Assembly (NCBI GenBank): GCA_002081555.1
Contig: MZNV01000879.1
Span: forward strand, 1 to 28,274
Reading direction: 5' to 3'
Length of the DNA: 28,274 nt
From: Protostelium mycophagum
Lineage: Eukaryota > Evosea > Variosea > Protosteliida > Protosteliaceae
Positions 22,026-28,274 of the stretch are shown piece after piece (within the stretch, counting starts at the first letter, position 1; each line of letters starts with the position of its first letter). A model generated the notes under the pieces. That model was not told the DNA's origin and did not search any database. It saw only the letters and a program-made list of their open reading frames with translations. The position numbers and the translations under genes were made by a program.

Positions 22026-25000
22026 ATGCTGAGAGAGGAGATGGAATTAGAAGAGGGTCTCTTGAACGAAGGGACCTTCACTTTACGCTCATGGTATAAT
22101 CAGGTGGCCTATGCTCTTACGCAACTGCGACAACATCCAAAAAAGTCTTTGATTGGGGCTGCATCACTCTTGGCTGTATTCGTCGTCATCACTTTATCAG
22201 TCGTGCTGAGTCGTAAAGGTTGGTGTTGTGTCTGACAGGATCGTCAGAATAAATGACCACTAGGAAGCTCAGGAACTCATCCAAATAATAATGATGAGAG
22301 TGATTTCAGGTCAGAAATTAGAAATCGATTTACGAGCGCCACAAATGAGCGCTGACGAGTACAGATTACCTTCAACAATACGACCTCTTCATTATGACAT
22401 CCTGCTAAGACCTGACATGGAATCTATGACCTTCGAGGTAAAAATACAATCTAGATGAAACTGAATGATTTAGGTCGTACAAAGTATCGATCTGATGTTT
22501 GAGAGTGACAAAGTGAATGGAGAGATCAAATTGAATAGCCTCGATTTAGAGGTTTGATTTTCTAATGTTAATTGTTTTGATGCAAGACAGATCAGCGAAG
22601 TCAATTTATTTTATGATATGAATAGCTCACCACTTCGACCAGAGGGGTAATGTCTTTTTTCATATCATCGACCGCTGATCTTCAATCAGTATCACGAGTT
22701 CATCAGATCTCCTAACCATCCGATTTGGTGACGAATTACCCCAAAGACTGTCTGCAGGCCATAAGGTCAGCAGAATTCCAGAAATTGGGTTAAAGTTGTC
22801 CAGAATTTCACTTTAAAGTTTATTGCTAGAGGGAAGATCGGCACGACAGCACCAGGGCTATATTTAAATACTTATCAAGGTATTTTATTTTATTTTTAGG
22901 ATACCGCACGGTTATTACCGTGAGATCTCACATTAACTGACGCATTAAATTCATCACGCTGCTATTTTTTTCTAATCCAGTCATATTCGTCCATCTACAA
23001 CGCTCAAGATATTATAGAGGAGGGAAAGACAAAACAACTGTTGGTGACGGACTTTGAGCCCTCGAATGCGCGCACTGTCTTTGCTTGTTTTGACGAACCA
23101 CACTTTAAAGCGAAGTTCCATGTGCAAGTGAGTGCAACATCTGCATGTGATTATTCTTCAAACACCTTTAATAGTTGTAGATATCCACACCCACCGACTA
23201 TATCTCCCTGTCAAATATGCCCGTTGATGACGTCATCACCGATCCCAGTGTACCGGGGAAGCAAGTAAGATATCACCATTTTTAATCCATTTTGTCCGAG
23301 GCGATAGTCGCGATATCACAAACACAAGGTCCTGCGGCACATTCAAATCATTATTTTTTCAAGACTTTAGAAAATGTGCCGCAGGACCTTGTGTTTGTGG
23401 CTTTGCTGAAACAACACCTTTTGGTGCATTGTAAAAAACAGCAGTGGAATGCAACTTTGCAGCAAATCACCAAAGAAGTTTATGAGCCGCAAGATCTACA
23501 ACCGAAAACATATTTTGGCACTCCATCATCGATCATTTCGGATCATGCGATGACGTCATCAGTTGTACCGATTTCAAACATCACCCAAAATGTCGACGTA
23601 TTTGGTTTGTTTTGTTGTCTGCCAGTTCACTTACAAGGAAGAATTTTCCGGGAAGATTCCTGTGAGGGTTTACGCACCCCACACCCTCATATCGCAGGCA
23701 GAGTGAGTGTTGTAGATACCATATTCGCGTATTTAAGATTGTAGTTTCGCACTGAAAACTGCGACTGCCGTTTTGTCCTCTTACGAGACATATTTTGACA
23801 TTCCTTACGCGCTTCCAAAATTAGATCTGATCGCAATACCGGAGTTCACCTCCATTGCCATGGAGAATTGGGTGAAATTTCGTGAATACCACTGACATCA
23901 CCTGTCATAAATTTCTGAAGAATGACAGGGGTTGATGACATTCAGCATTGAAGTGCTATTGTATGATGAAAACACATCGACAATCAATGATGCCCAATAC
24001 ATTGCGAAAGTAGTGGCACATGAGACCGCACATCAGGTAATTCTAATTTCGCCAAAAAGACGATCTCAAAACAAAAGTACCATTCGATTGCAATCAAATC
24101 ATCGATGTTGATGATGCAATTACAAGAGCATCTCTATGCTGTGGTGTTTTGCAACAAGTTCGCTTAGTCACAAAAAGTAAACAGAAATGCAGTGAATATT
24201 CCGGCATTTTTCTGAGAGATTTCAGTGGTTCGGGAATCTGGTCACCATGAAATGGTGGGACGATTTGTGGCTCAATGAAGGGTTCACCACGTTCATGGAA
24301 TATGAGGGGGTGGATAGAGTGTTCCCAGAATGGAATATCTGGGACCAATTCATAGATATTGACAGGTATGACGTCATCGTTCGTCATCACGACTTATGAA
24401 TTTGTTGTCGAATATATTGCATTTTGCAACATGTTTGCAACTTGGCTGCAGCAACATTGACATCAACACATTGCAATTACCATCAAATTTTTACAAACAC
24501 TGCAGCTGTGCTGCATCGATTACCTATCGTAGCTTGGCTACAACAGTTACAGAAACACCACAGACGCTGCACATAAAGACATCCAGACTTGTTGAACACT
24601 GACAAAAAAAGGTCTTCGGCTATGGGCTTGGACGCATTGAACACAACCCACCAACTGGTGGTGCCTGTAGAGGCATCTTCGGACCTGATGCAGCAGTTTG
24701 ACCCCATATCCTACTCCAAGGGCGCCTCCGTTGTAAACATGCTACGTCAGTTCATGGAACAGAAAAATCGAGGAAATTTCATAGAGGGGATTCGGTCGTA
24801 TTTGAAGACTTACAAATTCGGGTGAGTCATTCTCTCAACATCTTGGAAGAAAATTGAATTTTAATTTGCATTTATATCTCAATTAGATTTATAAAAAAAT
24901 TTTATTTCCATTTCCAATTTGATTTTTATAATTTGAAAATTCTTGATTATTTGAAGAATTTTCCGAAAAAATGATTTATTTTATATTATTTTTGATTGTT

Positions 25001-27403
25001 ATTAGAAATGCGAATACTACAGATTTATGGCGAGCTCTTGTCGAGTCTAGCGGCCAGACAGAGGTATGAGATGATTGGCACAAATAATCGAACCGTTGTA
25101 GATTCCCAAAATGATGAATGATTGGACGTCACTCTCCGGATATCCTTATGTTTCTGCATCTATCAAAAACAATAATATCCACCTTGTTCAGAGAAAATTA
25201 TCTGAAAATTCCACAGATGAGGTGGGTTTCATTCTTTTGCAACTTACCGTTTTTTGCAATTCAGAAAAAATATTAAATCGCCCTCAGATTTGGACCATTC
25301 CCATGACAACCGCATCTTTAGATGACGTCACGTCTACGAGTGTAATCTTTAGTACGAGAGAGATGCAGGTGAGTTTTTAAAGAAAAGACTGGCAACTCTT
25401 CGATCATTGTTCGATATGATATAACATGATGATGTCTCAACGTGTTGTAGATACCCAAACCTGCGGGAGACTGTCTTCTTAACGTGAATGGAACAGGTTA
25501 CTACCGTGTACTTTATGACAATGGAATGTCGAGAAGAATATCGGAGAAATTGATGAGCGACCATAAGGATATTAGCGTAAGTACTTCATATCTACAATGC
25601 CGTAAAGCGCAGCAGACAAAAAGAAATCGCTATGTCTTTCGAGCACTTTTTTTGAAATTTAATGCGGGAAAAATTCAACGGCTCTTGGAATTTTCTAAAC
25701 ATCTTTTTGAGACGCGTTTTGATTTAAAAAAAACTTTGGCGCCATAAATTCTTTTGAATTTACACGAATACAGAGTACCAGCAGAGCCAGTCTAATCGAC
25801 GACTCCTTCGAACTACATTTCTCCGGAATTTCCCGACTCGATTACGTAAGTGTCACCCATCTACAATGAGTAACAGACCCTCAGGCACTGGACATGATCA
25901 AATACCTCAGTAAAGAGGACGATATCGCCCCATGGTCCGCATCTGCAGCTAGTTTGAACAAATTGATGCAACTGTCTGAAAACTTGGAATCTTTTGAACA
26001 GCTGCAGGTGCGATGTCTACAATCATTGTTTTTTGCAACGTTTTCGAGGCATTTATTTTCGTCACAATAATTCGGGAAGAGGAGCGACTTCTGACATTTT
26101 TGGCGAGTTGTAGAATTGATTGTGCACAGAGAAAATTGAGTGATTGGGTGACACCAGCAGCTCTTAGAGCAGGCTGGCAAATAAGATCCGAAGACACACA
26201 TTCTGCAAGGATGGCAAGGTGAGCCTTTGTAGCATATCGAAATCAATTCGACGTTCTATCTTTAGAAATAAAATCTGCAGTAAAAAAGCACCAAATCATC
26301 TTTGAGATGTCTCTGAAACCGATCGAGACGTCTTACATTTATGTTTATGATGTCTCAGGTTTGTCCTCCTCGAATTCGCGATATCTTGTGCCTCTAGTCA
26401 AATCACAGCACAAGGACAAGCTATATTTGACCGATTGAAATCTACCGGAAAACTCGACGAAAAATCACGTGACCTTTTACCTGCCGTCTTGTCGGCAGGA
26501 GCACATAGGGGGAGATCGTCGGACTACAACTGGATACTTCAGAAGTAATTTCCTCAAGATTTTATTCTTTTTACAAAATGTTCGCGCATTTGTACAACTT
26601 TGTAATAATATTTATTTGTAAAACATCACAACGATACATTTCTCCGGGAAAGCCAATATTTCATTTGAGATAATAGCTGCTTTCTTCGCGTTTGTCCCAC
26701 ATCCAGTTTTTAGTAACACTTTTTATTCAAAATATATTTCAATATATTTATAAACAAAATTAGATATAAAGACACCGAAAATCCCACAGAAAAGGAAGCA
26801 TTTCTTATTGCTCTAACTCTCTTTGAGTCTGAAAGACTCATCACGAGGACACTGGAGCTGTCCATAGATGAAGTGAGCAGAAATTCGACGGAAAATTCGT
26901 GATGACGTGTACAGAAATGGGTCAAACCTAAGGATTCGTCGACAATACTGAAAAATATTGCGGACAATACGTATGCGGGTAGACATCTTGCTTGGAATTT
27001 TTTAACACAGAACTGGGAAGAAATCATCAAGAGGACAGTAGGAAGCGTATTCAACCTCGCAGAGTGAGTTTGTACAGTCGAAATGGTGTGATATGTCGAC
27101 ACGATGTACATAAGGGTCACTCGATGCGCACTCGTCGACATGTTCACTTGATTAAAACGAAATAGCGTGATCCGAGGGGTGCCACACTTTTTCAGTACAG
27201 AAGAGGATCTACAACACGTCAGAAAATTCTACCAAGAGCACAGTGTCCCTGAGGCCACCAGAAGCATGTCACAGGTGACCATTGTGCACATCGTTATGAT
27301 ATCATGGTGACATTTGCAGGCAATAGAGCAGATTTCCATGAACGTTCGGTGGGTGAAAGACAACGAGAGAAATTTGAGCGATTGGCTGAACAAAAATAAA
27401 TGA
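22026..27403 (+). CDS. Membrane aminopeptidase, M1 family (aminopeptidase N-like)
   Basis: Twenty-five exons close in phase to 946 residues: 22026-22218, 22310-22437, 22474-22551, 22591-22646, 22690-22765, 22804-22879, 23009-23127, 23181-23264, 23563-23702, 23745-23871, 23929-24036, 24226-24365, 24612-24821, 25006-25063, 25102-25221, 25288-25368, 25451-25576, 25774-25845, 25885-26007, 26130-26218, 26359-26544, 26764-26872, 26915-27063, 27166-27274 and 27320-27403. A type II anchor spans residues 41-61 after a short cytosolic tail. [13 protein letters not shown] opens the ectodomain. The active site is IAMEN (354-358, family GAMEN), HETAH (390-394), WLNEG (zinc Glu413) and the stabilising Tyr476 in SYSKG. 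The C-terminal ERAP1-like half ends [17 protein letters not shown]. The enzyme trims N-terminal residues from peptides outside the cell or in endosomes. The last codons AAT AAA TGA contain their own AATAAA. Confidence 0.96.
23317..23399. repeat. Perfect 27-bp inverted repeat in an aminopeptidase intron
   Basis: The left arm 23317-23343 and right arm 23373-23399 are exact reverse complements (core GGTCCTGCGGCAC), separated by a 29-base AT-rich loop. The element lies inside the 298-base intron 23265-23562, the largest intron of this gene. No flanking target duplication is obvious. It could be a miniature foldback element or a hairpin RNA source. Confidence 0.9.
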
Positions 27404-27481
27404 AGATAAAGGAGAATTGATATCTTGGCTTTGCCACAAGCCACTAAAAATATAATCCAAATATATAAAAATGGCCTTGAA

Positions 27482-27859
27482 ATGTCAGAGGAATGTCATA
27501 GGGATCCAAATCCAAACATCACACTCGACATCGTGTCGACAGAGAGGTCAGTTTAAACTGTTTCATGTGACTTCCCTCACACCCCGGGCGTAAGGGGACA
27601 GCTTTCATGTACAATGCTGACGTCATCACAGTGGTCGTGACGGATATGTCCGAACCCTTCTTGATTGCGATAAAAAACCGTGACAGGACACGGTTTTTAG
27701 GGATAATTCCATGCTTTATTAGCAAACTGATATTGAATCTAAAGTAGACTTGTTTTCAGTTGGATGATCCTTTTATTGATGGAGAACAGTGGAAAAATTT
27801 TATTTGAGCACAAGTTGCATGATCCTGCAACACGCCACCGGCTCTTAATGGTACTCTAA
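27482..27859 (+). CDS. Tentative small hypothetical gene
   Basis: A possible two-exon gene (27482-27546 and 27760-27859) closes in phase to 54 residues. The first exon reads MSEECHRDPNPNITLDIVSTE. The second follows a TTTTCAG acceptor and contains MENSGKILFEHKLHDPATR. A TATA-like run (ATATATAAAA) sits at 27470-27479, very close to the ATG. The intervening sequence also has an open frame (about 27600-27748, with TAFMYNADVITVVVTDMSEP), so the exon structure is uncertain and the gene may be longer. The family is not recognised. The stop codon (27857-27859) overlaps that of the convergent gene. Confidence 0.28.
27673..27698. repeat. 10-bp hairpin with 6-base loop
   Basis: AAAAACCGTG (27673-27682) pairs exactly with CACGGTTTTT (27689-27698) around the loop ACAGGA. 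It lies between the aminopeptidase gene and the convergent gene at the right edge, inside the probable intron or 3' region of the tentative small gene. Its role is unknown. Confidence 0.7.
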
Positions 27860-28274
27860 CCACCACCACATTCAATGGGACCTCCGCACCCACGAGTTTG
27901 GTTAAATTCCCACTTCACAGTAAATTCTTGATAATGAGTGTGTCCATTACTGAATCGGCCGGATGTTGGACTTGATTGAGCCGATGAGCGTATTCATGCA
28001 CAAGAAATAAAGAAAGCACACCATCAAATTCACACTTTTGTGGAATATTTCACTTCATTTTGCTCTCATATAGAACTGAATACACAGTCGTACGATGATT
28101 CCACCTGTCAAGTCTGCAGATGGCCCACTAAGTGCGATCTTGTGCCCAAATTTCACATTGTAAAATGAATAATGACTTGTTTGGTGTTGTAGTGAGCCAA
28201 ATTTCGTCAGCAAAATGTGGGTGTTTTTGGATTTAGAACACACTTGCAAATTTGAACCCTCTCCAAACAAATTT
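27856..28274 (-). CDS. C-terminal part of an unidentified beta-rich protein (5' end outside window)
   Basis: On the - strand, exon 27970-27856 ends at TAG (27856-27858). An upstream exon 28104-28054 joins it in phase 2 across an 83-base intron. The joined tail reads WNHRTTVYSVLYESKMNP, then SGRFSNGHTHYQEFTVKWEF, and finishes with a glycine/cysteine tail (CGGPIECGGG). The alternating polar/hydrophobic strands look like a lectin-like or other beta-sandwich C-terminus, but no family is assigned. A further upstream exon near 28240-28274 with a GTGTGT donor (28239) fits phase 2. The gene continues beyond the window. Confidence 0.5.

Noticed and set aside
23292-23744. 150-codon + frame across the hairpin intron
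   Set aside because: It includes both hairpin arms and reads the following aminopeptidase exon out of frame; the correct frame there gives the conserved [12 protein letters not shown] segment.
24396-24602. 68-codon + frame within the aminopeptidase intron 24366-24611
   Set aside because: It is low-complexity, TTGCA-rich sequence; exons on both sides join in phase 2 without it.
1-28274. Searches for CRISPR arrays, operons, tRNA, rRNA, insertion sequences
   Set aside because: No regularly spaced direct repeats, bacterial ribosome sites, tRNA cloverleaf or transposase motif was seen; the sequence is eukaryotic and intron-rich.

Overview
The window is nuclear DNA from an intron-dense, gene-dense eukaryote. 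Genes are broken into many short exons by mostly 35-250 bp GT-AG introns. Intergenic gaps are a few hundred bases, genes lie on both strands, and AATAAA signals often overlap or closely follow stop codons. The protein set (amoeba/animal-type alpha-amylase, TFIIF alpha, PIP kinase, SLC25 carrier, M1 aminopeptidase, VCP-KMT-like methyltransferase, serine-rich linkers) suggests a free-living protist, most likely an amoebozoan. That placement is inference. Exon chains below were built by hand, and for most genes every splice phase closes.

Left third (1-6500): the 3' end of a + strand gene (1-147); a - strand gene for an acidic-N-terminus protein with a beta-rich C-terminal domain, possibly a transcription factor (847-1896); an uncertain small - strand coding region (2293-2664); a - strand VCP-lysine methyltransferase homologue (2764-3790); a divergent + strand gene for a serine-rich, probably disordered protein (4021-5415); and a + strand MSP/PapD-like domain protein (5624-6490).

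Middle (6750-17545): a - strand secreted protein (6750-7371) diverging from a secreted 622-residue alpha-amylase (7580-9905); the large subunit of general transcription factor TFIIF (10045-12906); a 590-residue phosphatidylinositol phosphate kinase in 18 exons (13351-16840); and a small protein of unknown function (17080-17545).

Right third (17603-28274): an SLC25A44-like mitochondrial carrier (17603-19643); a small basic hypothetical protein (19964-20194); an O-fucosyltransferase-like membrane protein with a second C-terminal membrane segment (20382-21758); a 946-residue type II membrane M1 aminopeptidase in 25 exons (22026-27403); a tentative small gene (27482-27859); and the 3' end of a convergent - strand gene (27856-28274). 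The genes look like unrelated housekeeping and secretory functions placed side by side, not a pathway.

The most unusual signal lies between the genes' exons. The octamer GTTGTAGA, or its complement TCTACAAC, occurs about thirty times, chiefly in introns and often forming the 3' splice site. The palindrome TGACGTCA occurs about twelve times. Both are far above chance for 28 kb. An intron of the aminopeptidase gene also carries a perfect 27-bp hairpin.
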